DNA of 64,000 bases, taken from Pollutimonas sp963706785 (lineage in GTDB: Bacteria; Pseudomonadota; Gammaproteobacteria; Burkholderiales; Burkholderiaceae_B). The DNA is taken from NCBI GenBank assembly GCA_963706785.1, contig CAVPNJ010000008.1:1-64000 (forward strand), read 5' to 3'. Position 1 is the first letter of the stretch; each line of letters begins with the position of its first letter. Shown one piece after another: positions 1 through 9,538 of the stretch. Both the position numbers and the translations under genes were made by a program. Under the pieces are notes generated by a model that searched no databases, had not been told where the DNA came from, and saw nothing but the letters and a program-made list of their open reading frames with translations.

Positions 1-360
1 TCTGAAACTCCAGGATCAAGACTTCCAGTCAATCTCTGTATTAAAATCGTAATTTCCATCCGGCCCCAAGGGGCCAGTGGTCATACGTCGCGTTTCGCTC
101 AAAGAAAAAGACAAGTTCTAAATTACTTTAAACCAGACTTCTTCATTTGTGCGAGCACTTGATATAAATTTGGCGAGCCTTTCGTGAGAAAGGCGGCACG
201 CTCATTTGCAAGCGCCCACACTTATCGGCTGTTAAATTGTTAAAGAGCAAGGTGACATCAAACGGTAACGCTTGGCGTCGATACTGCGTATTCGGTACTA
301 CGGCACTGCCTGCTGCGGCACTGCGCGCTTGGCTGTGTGAGCCGAGTCCGCTAGTGTACC
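1..360 (-). promoter_or_regulatory. rRNA operon leader (upstream of 16S)
   Basis: Read on the minus strand this is the leader of an rRNA operon; the 16S gene itself lies left of position 1. The antitermination boxA TGCTCTTTAACA is at 238-249, followed by the ATTTAACAGCCGATAAG-type sequence that precedes 16S in many beta- and gammaproteobacteria. A perfect hairpin (GCCTTTC/GAAAGGC, loop GTGA) is at 177-194 and may be the processing or boxC-type stem. A possible -10 (TACACT, minus strand) is at 353-358, but no convincing -35 could be matched to it, so the promoter position is uncertain. Confidence 0.85.
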
Positions 361-1148
361 ACATTTGCTGACTGGCCGCTTGGCACCCGGAAGTGCCGCT
401 TGCTGTGTCAGCAGCAGAGGAACGAGATTATGAAGGAGTTTGTCGGGCTGTCTCGAAACCGGGGTAAGTTGCGTCGGTCGAAACCGTCTGAACCCTGCCC
501 GCTTGCTAGCGCCCTGCCTTCCGTAGCCTACCGTATCCTGCCTTCCCTGCGCCCGTCGCATCCGGGTAAACCCTGATGGCTGGAGCAGCGAAGAACGAAA
601 CTATAGCACAGCTTTTTAGCGCCCGGCAAGCGGGTTTGTGCGGAAAACCGGCCACGACTGCCCTTGGCACCATGGGGATGACGTTAAGCCATCGAAGGTT
701 AAGGAAATATATTTTCGGCACTAAATAACAAATCGCATAAATTTCACTTCCGTGTGCGAATTTGGCGGGCTCTTGCAGGTTTCGATCTGATTCGCCCGCA
801 AACCGCACTAGTTTTTCTCTACCTATCGAGCATACGAGAAGTTTATCGACCTCTAGTTCTTAATTTTCACCCGTCCAATCCCTACCAAGCCTATCGTTAC
901 CGCGCTGACGGCCAATACACCTAAGGCGCAGGCTTCGTTGGCGACGGCATCGACAGACTGCAAAGTCGAGACGCCGGGTGACAACCGTTCTTGCTTATTC
1001 GCCTCGTTGCAAGCCGTGTTGGTCTCTCGGTGAAAGGCATTCGCTTCTAAAAGCCATGATTGCATTACTGCACCGTTACGCGTGCATGTCTATATATATA
1101 GAGGGGAACAACAATTACATACACAAACGCCCGCTTTTATTTGCAGTT
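361..1148. other. Mostly non-coding upstream region
   Basis: Apart from the doubtful 70-residue frame at 853-1065, no gene is recognised here. The open frames crossing the rRNA leader and this stretch have no family resemblance and no good ribosome binding site. Upstream rRNA promoter elements for the minus strand are expected between about 340 and 600. A purine-rich GAGGGGAA run follows an ATATATATA stretch near 1091-1107 on the plus strand, but no convincing start codon follows it. Confidence 0.5.
853..1065 (-). CDS. Possible small membrane protein, unrecognised
   Basis: A 70-codon frame on the minus strand. The N-terminal half is polar. The last 25 residues are hydrophobic (ALGVLAVSAVTIGLVGIG) and end with a basic tail, as a single tail-anchoring helix would. 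No Shine-Dalgarno sequence is visible before the ATG and no family is recognised, so it may be a chance frame. Confidence 0.2.
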   Translation of the reverse strand: MQSWLLEANAFHRETNTACNEANKQERLSPGVSTLQSVDAVANEACALGVLAVSAVTIGLVGIGRVKIKN

Positions 1149-1625
1149 CTAATCGAGCTTAGTAGCCTGTTCGTCAGTCTTGCCGTGGATGCACATCAGC
1201 GTTTGCTGCCCCATGGCCACCAGCTTTCTCTGTTCGCCAGTCACGCCAAACACTTCAAGCTGACAGATCGTAAGCGTGCGTCCCGAGCGAATGACTTTGC
1301 CCACTGCCTCCAGATAATCGCCTTCAGCCGGTGCCACTAAGTTGATCTTGAATTCAACAGTAAGAACCGAACTGTTGAGGGGAAACAAGGTGAAGCCCGC
1401 GTACCCTCCGGCAGTATCGGCAATGGCGCTCGTTGCACCCGCATGAAAGAACCCATGTTGTTGCGTAAGCTCTTTACGAAACGGCATACACACATAGACC
1501 AATCCCGGCTCGACCCTTGTAATTTCAGCGCCCAAATGCCGCATCAACCCTTGCCGATCGAAGCTATCTCGTATACGTCTTTCCATCCCGGCGTCTTGGC
1601 GCCCTTTCATTATTTGTTCTGACAT
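1149..1625 (-). CDS. PaaI-family hotdog-fold thioesterase
   Basis: A 158-residue single-domain hotdog protein of the PaaI/YbgC-like group, which hydrolyses acyl- or aryl-CoA thioesters in the cytoplasm. The hallmark is the stretch around residues 57-73 (QQHGFFHAGATSAIADTAGG), matching the family HGG..H.G....ADTA pattern that forms the hotdog helix and active site. The start ATG is supported by AGGAGC eight bases upstream. The substrate cannot be told from sequence. The gene stands alone, transcribed towards the rRNA operon; the next gene upstream (yedI-like) is about 195 bases away. Confidence 0.85.
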   Translation of the reverse strand: MSEQIMKGRQDAGMERRIRDSFDRQGLMRHLGAEITRVEPGLVYVCMPFRKELTQQHGFFHAGATSAIADTAGGYAGFTLFPLNSSVLTVEFKINLVAPAEGDYLEAVGKVIRSGRTLTICQLEVFGVTGEQRKLVAMGQQTLMCIHGKTDEQATKLD

Positions 1626-1820
1626 GGTTTATTGCTCCTCGCTAGCGGGGAAGCGTAGCAGGATTATCGTCAAAAGCAATCACCTTGCGCTGGCCATTTA
1701 AGTCGAACGTTTGCCTTCGGTATACGGCTGGCATGCAGACCGAGCACAACATTGCAGACGAGGACGTTATCAGCTGGCATTAACTGAACCGCAAGCTTTC
1801 AGGAGCTAGCGAAGCAAGTG

Positions 1821-2798
1821 CTAGCGAATGACGCGCTTTATCCCGGTCACGACTAACAATGTTATGGCGCCAGCGGCAATTCCGACCAAGGCATTTGCCA
1901 AAGGGGGACCAAATAGACTTAGCGCAGCACCCCAGGCGCCTGACGAGCCAACGGGGTTAACTTGAACATAATCATGAACCAAAGCTCCGGCGCCCGGAAT
2001 GCCATGCATCAATATGCTGCCACCGACCAGGAACATGGCGATGGTCCCTGCGATTGAAAGCAATTTCATCAGGTGTGGCGCCAGGGCCAGAACCGTTGTA
2101 CCTAATCGTCGCGATAAACGGGGGAAAAAGCCGTTGCCTCGACGTTGGCTTAAATATAGACCGCCATCGTCCAACTTTACAATTCCTGCAACCAAGCCAT
2201 ACACTCCTACTGTCATTATGACCGCTACACCCGAGACAACAATTGCCTGCGTAGCTAAACTGGCAACGGCCACTGTGCCAAGCGTAATCGCTATGATCTC
2301 TGCTGACAGAATAAAGTCTGTCCTGATCGCCCCCTTGATCTTGCGCTGCTCCGGCGTCGCGGCACCAGACACGTCACTTGCCGTGCCCCTAGTCGGTAGC
2401 GGAGCTTCACCGGCCGTCAGGGGCCGCTGAAGCGGAATATCCAAATGAGCCGATGTTTTTGGATGGAATAGACTGTGAACGACCTTCTCCACCCCTTCGT
2501 AACAAAGATATAAGCCGCCAATCATCAACAGGGGAGTGATCGCAGCTGGAAGGAGAGCACTGATCGTCAGTGCTGCAGGCACTAAAATAAGCTTGTTGAC
2601 AAACGACCCTTTGGCCACCGCCCAGACCACGGGCAATTCGCGGTTTGATACGACGCCGGAAACCTGTTGCGCATTCAGCGCAATATCATCGCCCAATACC
2701 CCTGCAGTTTTTTTTGTGGCCGCTTTGGTCAGGAACGCGACATCATCAAGAACACTGGCGATATCATCCAACAAGGCTAATAGACTGGCTCCGGCCAT
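1821..2798 (-). CDS. yedI: DUF808 inner-membrane protein (YedI-like)
   Basis: A 325-residue polytopic membrane protein of the DUF808 family, whose best-known member is Escherichia coli YedI. The N-terminus MAGASLLALLDDIA, the segment KKTAGVLGDDIALNAQQV (about residues 29-46), NRELPVVWAVAKGS and KGAIRTDFILSAEI are the most conserved blocks of the family and are all present. Several hydrophobic helices follow. The function of the family is not established. A purine-rich GGAAAAG precedes the start. The gene lies head to tail with the BrkB-family gene; 98 bases separate them. Confidence 0.9.
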   Translation of the reverse strand: MAGASLLALLDDIASVLDDVAFLTKAATKKTAGVLGDDIALNAQQVSGVVSNRELPVVWAVAKGSFVNKLILVPAALTISALLPAAITPLLMIGGLYLCYEGVEKVVHSLFHPKTSAHLDIPLQRPLTAGEAPLPTRGTASDVSGAATPEQRKIKGAIRTDFILSAEIIAITLGTVAVASLATQAIVVSGVAVIMTVGVYGLVAGIVKLDDGGLYLSQRRGNGFFPRLSRRLGTTVLALAPHLMKLLSIAGTIAMFLVGGSILMHGIPGAGALVHDYVQVNPVGSSGAWGAALSLFGPPLANALVGIAAGAITLLVVTGIKRVIR

Positions 2799-2896
2799 CT
2801 ACTTTTCCGAATTCGAGTGAAGGAGCTCTAGATATTACCGTCCGATGAAACGAGTTGCGAGGTTCGTTACATATCGATAAATTCCATGATTTCGAA

Positions 2897-3793
2897 TTAT
2901 GGCGGGGCCATGGAATTATCTTCGACCGCATTTTCACCTGCACTGCCCGCGGTTCGCGAACCGTAGTGATTAGCGTAGATCCACGTAAACTCGGCCCCTA
3001 ATAAAAATACCTGGGCTGCGTAATATACCCAAATTAAAACCACTACAAGTGACCCAGCGGCGGTTAACGAAGATATTGTGGAGCTCTTGCCCACATACAT
3101 CGCAATAAGTGCTTTTCCCACTTCGAACAACACTGCGGTCACGATCGCGCCCACCCATACATCCCGCCAGTCGATCTTTACTTGCGGCATAAATTTATAG
3201 ATCATGGCAAATAGAACGGCGGCGATGGATACTGAAACAAGTGAATTGAGAGCTTGCATCAGAAGCTCCCAACCCGGAAATAGGCCGCCTGTCCACTGGC
3301 CCAGAACTGCGAGCGCAGCACTGACAACCAAAGAGACCAGTAAAAGGAAAGCCAATCCTAACACCAGGCCGAAAGAAAGCAGCCGAGCACGTAAGGTATT
3401 CCAGATTCCCGACACCTGCGTAGCTGGCACCTTCCAGATACGATCCAGCGCGCTTTGCAATTCGGCAAATACTGTGGTTGATCCAATGACCAGGAAAATT
3501 ACACTAATGATGGCGGCTGTTAGGCCCTGAGCAGGCTCATCAGCGCTTTTTATCAAGTTTTGCACACCGGTTGCGCCCTCGCTGCCCACTAAACCGCCCA
3601 ACTGACGGAAAATTTCACCCCGGACCGCGTCTTCTCCCCACACGAAGCCCGCCACGGCAATAACAATAATTATCAGTGGCGCAATGGAAAAAACCGTGTA
3701 GAAAGCGATCGCAGCGCCCATGCTAGAAGCATTGTCCTCTTGCCAAGCCACAACAGACTCTTTAGCCAGACGGAAGAATGTTTTCACTCGCAT
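2897..3793 (-). CDS. YihY/BrkB family membrane protein
   Basis: A 298-residue inner-membrane protein of the YihY/BrkB family, with about six hydrophobic helices and the conserved block DNASSMGAAIAFYTVFSIAP near residues 20-39. The family was once annotated as ribonuclease BN, an assignment now withdrawn. BrkB was linked to serum resistance in Bordetella, but the molecular activity is not settled. GAGGGAG lies in the Shine-Dalgarno position. Length and composition are typical and there is no sign of damage. Confidence 0.9.
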   Translation of the reverse strand: MRVKTFFRLAKESVVAWQEDNASSMGAAIAFYTVFSIAPLIIIVIAVAGFVWGEDAVRGEIFRQLGGLVGSEGATGVQNLIKSADEPAQGLTAAIISVIFLVIGSTTVFAELQSALDRIWKVPATQVSGIWNTLRARLLSFGLVLGLAFLLLVSLVVSAALAVLGQWTGGLFPGWELLMQALNSLVSVSIAAVLFAMIYKFMPQVKIDWRDVWVGAIVTAVLFEVGKALIAMYVGKSSTISSLTAAGSLVVVLIWVYYAAQVFLLGAEFTWIYANHYGSRTAGSAGENAVEDNSMAPP

Positions 3794-4119
3794 ATTGCGC
3801 TCCCTCGTGCAACGCCTACTCTTTTAGGGGAAATAGGTTGCCTGAAAATTTGATGCCGGCGAAGTCTTACCAGCTGATATGGGGACTGCGATGCAAGCCG
3901 CGGACCCGGCAGCGGTATCAGCAAGGAAAGGGCCATGCCACTGCATTGGACACACCGGGTTGGCCTCCTTTTTAATGCGGATTCAATTCGAGGAAAAAGA
4001 TATTCAAAGTTTTACCTATCGAACTAATCGTGCGCATGCAGTATGCTGCTGAATTAAAAAAATAAAGCGCAAATCGCCGTTTCGAGACAACCACGATCAG
4101 CGCGCGCGTAGCAGCGATT
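3794..4119. other. Intergenic region between divergent genes
   Basis: A 326-base gap between the BrkB-family gene (minus) and the MFS gene (plus). It must hold both promoters. No gene, strong promoter match or hairpin was identified by eye. Confidence 0.5.
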
Positions 4120-5400
4120 ATGACAAGTACTGAAAAACCCTCTGACAGTAATGAATCGCCATACGCCTGGACGCGCCTCGTCGTATCGCTGCTGCTTATG
4201 ACAATAGGCGGTTCGGGCATGTACTCTGTGACTGTGGTGCTGCCTCAGATTCAGGCCGAATTTGACGTCAGCCGCTCAGACGCTTCGCTTCCTTATACCC
4301 TTACCATGATTGGATTCGGTCTGGGTGGCATCCTTATGGGACGTCTATCAGACCGCTATGGCGTGATCGCGCCGATCGTCGTAGGAACCCTTGGCCTTAG
4401 CGGTGGCTTCGTTCTTGCTGGTCTGGCCGAAAACCTCTGGCAGTTTGTTCTTGTGCAAGGACTGTTAATCGGCTTGCTAGGTACGGCAGCCACGTTCGCG
4501 CCGCTAGTCGCTGATACCTCGCAGTGGTTTACACGGAGGCGCGGCATCGCGATAGCAATATGCATGAGCGGAAATTACTTGGCCGGAGCAGTATGGCCTC
4601 CGATAATGCAGCACTTCATTGATGTCGTTGGATGGCGCCAGATGTATGTAGGCGTCGGCGTATTCTGCCTGATCTCAATGTTGCCTCTGGCTTTAGTGTA
4701 TCGTCGAAAGGCACCACTAATTGCAATAGTAGCGAAGCAAGGCGCCAGGCCCAACGCCCGCTTTAGGCTTGAGGCTGAAAGATCGGACCCTCATCGTCCG
4801 CTCGGACTTACGCCCGGCGCCCTGCAAGGTTTGCTATGTATAGCCGGCGTGGCGTGCTGCGTGGCCATGGCTATGCCGCAAGTGCATATTGTGGCCTACT
4901 GTGGCGATCTGGGCTTTGGTGCCGCCCGCGGCGCCGAAATGCTGTCGCTTATGCTGGGGCTAGGAATAGTAAGCCGCTTAGTGTCGGGATGGATTTCTGA
5001 CCACATAGGCGGTTTACGCACGTTGCTAGTTGGTTCTTTGCTTCAAGGTGTCGCCCTGCTGCTATTCCTGGGCAATAACGGTCTAATCTCTCTGTATGTA
5101 ATCTCGGCGTTGTTTGGTTTATTCCAAGGGGGTATAGTGCCCGCCTACGCCTTGATAGTCCGAGAATATTTTGCGCCGAAACAGGCGGGCGCGCGAGTCG
5201 GCACGGTTTTAATGGCCACCTTGTTCGGGATGGCTTTAGGCGGCTGGATGTCAGGCGCAATTTTCGATATTACCGGGTCTTATCGTGCCGCTTTCATGAA
5301 TGGTATTGCTTGGAATCTTATTAATTTGAGCATTATTGGCTTCCTGCTTTATCGGGCACGCCGCGGCCTGAGAACCTACGGCACTGTCTTGGACGCATAA
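4120..5400 (+). CDS. MFS transporter
   Basis: A 426-residue major facilitator superfamily carrier with 12 predicted helices. After a polar N-terminus, helix 1 begins near residue 20. The loop 2-3 signature GRLSDRYG (about residues 79-86) and its repeat SGWISDHIGG in the second half are clear, as is the TRRRGIAIAICMSGNYLAG block of helix 5. The style resembles monocarboxylate or oxalate/formate-type porters, but the substrate cannot be assigned. No strong Shine-Dalgarno sequence precedes the ATG. It is a single gene followed by about 150 bases before pbpG. Confidence 0.85.
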   Translation: MTSTEKPSDSNESPYAWTRLVVSLLLMTIGGSGMYSVTVVLPQIQAEFDVSRSDASLPYTLTMIGFGLGGILMGRLSDRYGVIAPIVVGTLGLSGGFVLAGLAENLWQFVLVQGLLIGLLGTAATFAPLVADTSQWFTRRRGIAIAICMSGNYLAGAVWPPIMQHFIDVVGWRQMYVGVGVFCLISMLPLALVYRRKAPLIAIVAKQGARPNARFRLEAERSDPHRPLGLTPGALQGLLCIAGVACCVAMAMPQVHIVAYCGDLGFGAARGAEMLSLMLGLGIVSRLVSGWISDHIGGLRTLLVGSLLQGVALLLFLGNNGLISLYVISALFGLFQGGIVPAYALIVREYFAPKQAGARVGTVLMATLFGMALGGWMSGAIFDITGSYRAAFMNGIAWNLINLSIIGFLLYRARRGLRTYGTVLDA

Positions 5401-5553
5401 TTTAGCGCAATTATCCTGTACATAATAACAGTCCAGTTTCAGCCCTTATCGCTCAACCTCAATATTTTCTTAACAGAATCTTGTAACTTACTAATATTTC
5501 GGCGATTTTTCTGATACTATCCGACCAATCAATAACACTTTTAAGCGCCAGCT

Positions 5554-6657
5554 ATGCTTCCCACCTGGAATCCTTCGTCGCGTTATTTCTCCCTATCGGC
5601 ATTATTGCCATTCCTGATGTTATTAATGTTCAGCGCGAACATCGAAGCGCAGGCAGCAACGCACGCTGGCGCACAGTCGAATCACAAGACTCTCGCTAAT
5701 CCTAAAAAGAACGCCGTCAAGAAAAGCAGCACTCGTAAAACGCATATTGTTCAACGCCGTAATCTGCGTCCCGTCGCATATGGCAGCGCCGCGGTAGCCG
5801 CTGGCGCAGCAGCGAAAGTACAGGTTGGCTTGCGCACCGATACGACCGACGATATCGTTGTGCAGCGTAACGCTCCTCAGGTTGAACCGCTTACGACACA
5901 AGCGATGCTGCGCTCGGAAGTCGCCTTCGTCCAAGACCTCGAGACCTCCGACATTCTGTATGACAAAAACAGCGATGAAGTCCGCCCTATCGCTTCAATT
6001 TCCAAGCTGATGACGGCTTTGGTCGTTGCCGACTCAGGTCAGCCCCTAAACCAGATGATGCAAATCACCGACGCCGATGTCGATCGAGTGCGGTATTCAC
6101 GCTCGCGCTTATCAGTTGGTACCGAACTGAGCCGTGCTGACATGCTGCATCTGGCTCTTATGTCGTCGGAAAATCGGGCGGCCCACGCTCTGGGTCGCTA
6201 CTATCCAGGTGGAATGCCCGCCTTCGTGCGGGCGATGAACGACAAGGCGCGGGCCCTTGGAATGCGTAACACGCGATTTGTCGAGCCTACAGGGCTGTCG
6301 AGTGAAAATGTTTCAACACCTCGCGACTTGGTCAAGCTTCTTCAAGCTACCAGTAAACAGCCTCTTATTCATCGCTACACTACCGACGACAAATACGAAA
6401 TCGAAGTCGCCCGTGGACGGCAGCTGGTATATAACAATACCAATCGATTGGTCGGAAAATCCGACTGGGACATAAAAGTTTCAAAAACTGGTTTTATTAA
6501 CGAAGCCGGCGAATGCTTGGTCATGCTTACCCGCATTGACAACCGTGACGTAGCCATTGTCCTGCTCAATTCTTCGGGGCGGTATTCTCGCATCGGCGAC
6601 GCGGTTCGCATCCGTACCTTGGTGGAAAACGCGAACAATAACGTTGCCATGCTGTAA
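5554..6657 (+). CDS. pbpG: D-alanyl-D-alanine endopeptidase, PbpG-like (serine hydrolase)
   Basis: A 367-residue penicillin-binding protein of the S11/PBP7 type that trims peptidoglycan cross-links in the periplasm. An N-terminal hydrophobic segment (about residues 11-30) serves as signal or anchor, followed by a basic, Ala/Lys-rich linker. The three catalytic motifs are present in order: SISK (Ser148, Lys151), SEN in the segment LMSSENRAAH, and KTG in KVSKTGF. The family member in E. coli is about 310 residues; the extra length here is the linker. The NRDE gene follows 15 bases downstream, so the two may be co-transcribed. Confidence 0.87.
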   Translation: MLPTWNPSSRYFSLSALLPFLMLLMFSANIEAQAATHAGAQSNHKTLANPKKNAVKKSSTRKTHIVQRRNLRPVAYGSAAVAAGAAAKVQVGLRTDTTDDIVVQRNAPQVEPLTTQAMLRSEVAFVQDLETSDILYDKNSDEVRPIASISKLMTALVVADSGQPLNQMMQITDADVDRVRYSRSRLSVGTELSRADMLHLALMSSENRAAHALGRYYPGGMPAFVRAMNDKARALGMRNTRFVEPTGLSSENVSTPRDLVKLLQATSKQPLIHRYTTDDKYEIEVARGRQLVYNNTNRLVGKSDWDIKVSKTGFINEAGECLVMLTRIDNRDVAIVLLNSSGRYSRIGDAVRIRTLVENANNNVAML

Positions 6658-6672
6658 CAGTACCTTAGCCGC

Positions 6673-7485
6673 ATGTGCATAGCTTATTTGGCCCTTGACG
6701 CTCATCCCGAATGGCCGCTATTCATCGCAGCTAATCGCGACGAATACCATAGTAGACCCTGCTTGGCGGCTGCGCCCTGGCAAAACTATCCCGATGTAAT
6801 AGCCGGCATCGATTGCCAAGGCAAGGGCACCTGGTTAGGCATTACGCGTCAGGGCCGATATGCGCTACTGACTAATTACCGCGATCCAGCCTCGCTGATA
6901 AAAGATGCTCCCTCACGGGGCGAACTTGCAAGTCACTACCTTACTGGCGACAAACCGCCCGATGAATTCGCGCAGAATGTATTCGATGCCTCCAACGCAT
7001 ATAACGGATTCAATCTGATCGTCGGCGACTTAGCTACGGCCCGCTACGTTGGAAATCGGGCGAATCAGGAAAGCCCTCAAATGCTTGGACCTGGCCGCTA
7101 CATAATTTCGAACCATTTATTGAATACCCCATGGCCGAAAGCAGAGCGGCTGCGGCTAGCCCTCGATCTGTATCCGGTCGACATGCTCGAACAGTCATTG
7201 ACGCAAGTATTTGAAATTCTGAAAGACAATACGCAGGCTGAAGATCATACTTTGCCGGCTACGGGCTTGACGCTCGAACGCGAGCGTTTGCTAAGCAGCC
7301 CTTTTATCGTCAGCCCAGAGTACGGCACGCGTTGTTCGACCGTTATCGCCGTCCATGCCAGCGGCCGCGCCATCTTTAGCGAAACTAGCTATAACGAATC
7401 AGGCTTGGCAACGGAACGCAACGACTGGCCTTTCTTAATCGAAAGAGCTGACGGCACAGCCAGTCATAGACCTGCAGGCAGGTGA
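6673..7485 (+). CDS. NRDE (TANGO2) family protein
   Basis: A 270-residue protein beginning MCIAYLALDAHPEWPLFIAANRDE (written here in shortened form: MCIAYLAL, then AANRDE at about residues 18-23). The N-terminal Cys2 and the Asn-Arg-Asp-Glu motif define the NRDE/TANGO2 family. Eukaryotic members affect Golgi organisation and lipid or haem handling; the bacterial role is not known, although an N-terminal-nucleophile hydrolase-like fold has been suggested. The conserved GTWLGI and GTRCSTV blocks are present. It lies directly behind pbpG on the same strand. Confidence 0.85.
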   Translation: MCIAYLALDAHPEWPLFIAANRDEYHSRPCLAAAPWQNYPDVIAGIDCQGKGTWLGITRQGRYALLTNYRDPASLIKDAPSRGELASHYLTGDKPPDEFAQNVFDASNAYNGFNLIVGDLATARYVGNRANQESPQMLGPGRYIISNHLLNTPWPKAERLRLALDLYPVDMLEQSLTQVFEILKDNTQAEDHTLPATGLTLERERLLSSPFIVSPEYGTRCSTVIAVHASGRAIFSETSYNESGLATERNDWPFLIERADGTASHRPAGR

Positions 7486-7547
7486 CCCCCATTGGGCGTT
7501 GGCGCTAAGCAGCTGACGCTTAAATAGAACTGCGCATCTGGCTCAGA

Positions 7548-8339
7548 TCAATGCAGCGTTCGTTTAGTAGGCGCTTCCGCCGCATGACCACAATCCGACT
7601 GCAAAAGCGGTTTATCGTCGCTGGCAGTCTCTTGCAAAGAACTCATTGCCTGCTCCCAGCTACGCAGGGGAACACAGGTTTGCAGACGAACTATAGCCTG
7701 TTGAATTAATACTCGGTGAAGTTCGTGCCCCACGGTGGATGCCACATCGAGCGTGGCATCGCCCTGTAATTCGCTTAAACGAACCAACGTCGCTTGTACC
7801 TGATCGGCAGGAACATGCTGATCGTCAGATCCGTGAAAGAAATGCAGTAGTGATGCTGGCGGAGCATTGTCGGGCGTAGAGGCATACAAGCCCGAAAAAG
7901 CCAGGATCCGCCCGGCAATACTGGGTTCTACGACAGTGGCTTCCAGCGCCATTGTGGCTCCTTGGGAATACCCCGCCAAGGCAGTCTGCTCGCCCGATAA
8001 GCCATATTGCACCTGCAATTCTTGTATTTGTCTGATCAGATCGGGCAATGCTTGGTACACCCGGCTGGAATAGTTATGCGAATCAAGTTTTTCAGGATTC
8101 ACCCAATGGTAGCCGGAAGACGGTCCGTGGTTACTGTCGGATGAACTAGTTTGCACGTTGACAAAGGCATAAGGCAGCACCACCACGGCAAAGGGAAATG
8201 CGTGTTTAATCGCTTCAGCTAGGGGAAATAATTGCTCGGGAGTGGCTGCTTCCCCGTGCAGCAAGACGAACAGTAGACGAGGCGCACCGTTTTTAGGTAC
8301 AAAAACGAAAGGCTGAGGATGTTTAGGATTCATGACCAT
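7548..8339 (-). CDS. Alpha/beta-hydrolase esterase (YpfH-like)
   Basis: A 263-residue cytoplasmic carboxylesterase of the phospholipase/carboxylesterase-like family. The nucleophile elbow GYSQGA is near residue 123, the acid is in the segment HGSDDQHVP, and the histidine is in STVGHELH, giving a complete catalytic triad. The N-terminal LLHGEAATPEQL matches the oxyanion-hole LHG block. The start could be either of two adjacent methionines (codon 1 or 3). The gene is convergent with the NRDE gene and divergent from yqeY; the substrate is unknown. Confidence 0.82.
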   Translation of the reverse strand: MVMNPKHPQPFVFVPKNGAPRLLFVLLHGEAATPEQLFPLAEAIKHAFPFAVVVLPYAFVNVQTSSSDSNHGPSSGYHWVNPEKLDSHNYSSRVYQALPDLIRQIQELQVQYGLSGEQTALAGYSQGATMALEATVVEPSIAGRILAFSGLYASTPDNAPPASLLHFFHGSDDQHVPADQVQATLVRLSELQGDATLDVASTVGHELHRVLIQQAIVRLQTCVPLRSWEQAMSSLQETASDDKPLLQSDCGHAAEAPTKRTLH

Positions 8340-8527
8340 AACAATAAATAAAGGTGGAAATTCGGCAGGAATCTACAAAATTGTACGCCAGATGGCATAG
8401 GGCAAGCATCAGCAGCGGCACAGCGATTTTTTCCAACCCCGTTCGCACTGCGCGATACAGTTGTTGTCGGCCAGCGCCTTCCCCTATGCACTGCGCTAAA
8501 ATAAAATTCTTTTTCCAGGATTTCATC

Positions 8528-8986
8528 ATGAGCAATACGCTCAAGCCCCAACTTTCCGATGCTGTCAAAGCCGCAATGCGCGCCAAAGACGCGCCACGTT
8601 TAGCGACGCTACGCTTTTTATTGGCCGCCATACAACAAAGAGAAGTCGACGAGCGCCGCGAGCTCGACGACGCTGAGGTTACAGCCATTATCGAAAAGCA
8701 AGTCAAACAGCGCCGCGAATCGATCGCCGCGTTCGAACAAGCTGGGCGCATTGAAACTGCCGAACATGAAAAGGCCGAATTAGTCGTTTTGCAAGAATTC
8801 CTGCCTCAGGCGGCAACTAATGAAGAAATCGAGGCAGCGATTTCCGCAGCAATTGAACACGTGAAAGGCCAGGGAATCAGCGGTGGGCCGGCGATGGGAA
8901 AGATCATGGCCATAGTTAAGGCGGCACTTGCTGGCCGGGCAGATATGTCAGCGGTTTCCGCCCAGGTCAAAGCGCGCTTAATGTAA
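8528..8986 (+). CDS. yqeY: GatB/YqeY domain protein
   Basis: A 152-residue protein of the YqeY family, related to the tail domain of the amidotransferase subunit GatB, which in that enzyme contacts tRNA. The free-standing protein is thought to act in tRNA-dependent amidation or a related process. The start at 8528 (MSNTLKPQLSDAVKAAMRAK) fits the family and has AGGA at 8517-8520; the frame is open further upstream but without family similarity. The motif DAPRLATLRFLLAAIQ and the C-terminal GKIMAIVKA are characteristic. Confidence 0.9.
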   Translation: MSNTLKPQLSDAVKAAMRAKDAPRLATLRFLLAAIQQREVDERRELDDAEVTAIIEKQVKQRRESIAAFEQAGRIETAEHEKAELVVLQEFLPQAATNEEIEAAISAAIEHVKGQGISGGPAMGKIMAIVKAALAGRADMSAVSAQVKARLM

Positions 8987-9003
8987 GGCTACGCGGGCTA
9001 AGC

Positions 9004-9405
9004 TTACTTGTATACCACGCACACTGAGGTATCCATGAGTATCGATTCGCGCATGGCATTCATGGCTTTACTGTCCCAAGGATTGCGGCCCCAAACGGTA
9101 TGGGTTACTTCGGTATGGCTGGCATCGACAGCTTTTATTTCGGTCCGTGCGACTTCTACGTTTCCCATTGGACCGCGTACCGATACAAGAGCCGTTTGCA
9201 GGACTGGATCAACCTGAGCGTAGACGTCGTATTGGTTTTTACCCCGCAGGCATTCGCCTGCCTGATTTTGCGCGCGAAGGTAAACAATCTGGTAGCTGCG
9301 CGGAACAGTGTAAGAAATACTAGGTGAATTGCCTTGCGGCTGTATACCCATGGTACAGCCTGACAGGAACGCTGCGGTGCCAATACCGATAACTAAGGCT
9401 TTCAC
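9004..9405 (-). CDS. Small lipoprotein, unrecognised
   Basis: A 133-residue predicted lipoprotein. The start is the GTG at 9403-9405, chosen because AAAGGAGG lies just upstream and the reading begins with a clean signal peptide (VKALVIGIGTAAFLSGC) whose lipobox FLSGC places the lipidated cysteine at residue 17. The mature part contains two further cysteines (GECLRG and TSVCVVY) that could pair. No family is recognised; beta strands seem likely. It is followed at some distance by the Old Yellow Enzyme gene upstream on the same strand. Confidence 0.7.
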   Translation of the reverse strand: MKALVIGIGTAAFLSGCTMGIQPQGNSPSISYTVPRSYQIVYLRAQNQAGECLRGKNQYDVYAQVDPVLQTALVSVRGPMGNVEVARTEIKAVDASHTEVTHTVWGRNPWDSKAMNAMRESILMDTSVCVVYK

Positions 9406-9538
9406 CTTGCCTCCTTTTGGCCATTTCGAGCCGTTGAATGAGCATAATCGACGAACCATCCAGCTCAATATCTCGCTTCACGCCTAAACTTAGCATGCCG
9501 ATTGAAAATGCTCGCAACTTTTTTATATACAGTATCGA

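Noticed and set aside
143..561. Minus-strand open frames in the rRNA leader
   Set aside because: They cross boxA and the processing hairpin and have no ribosome binding site or similarity.
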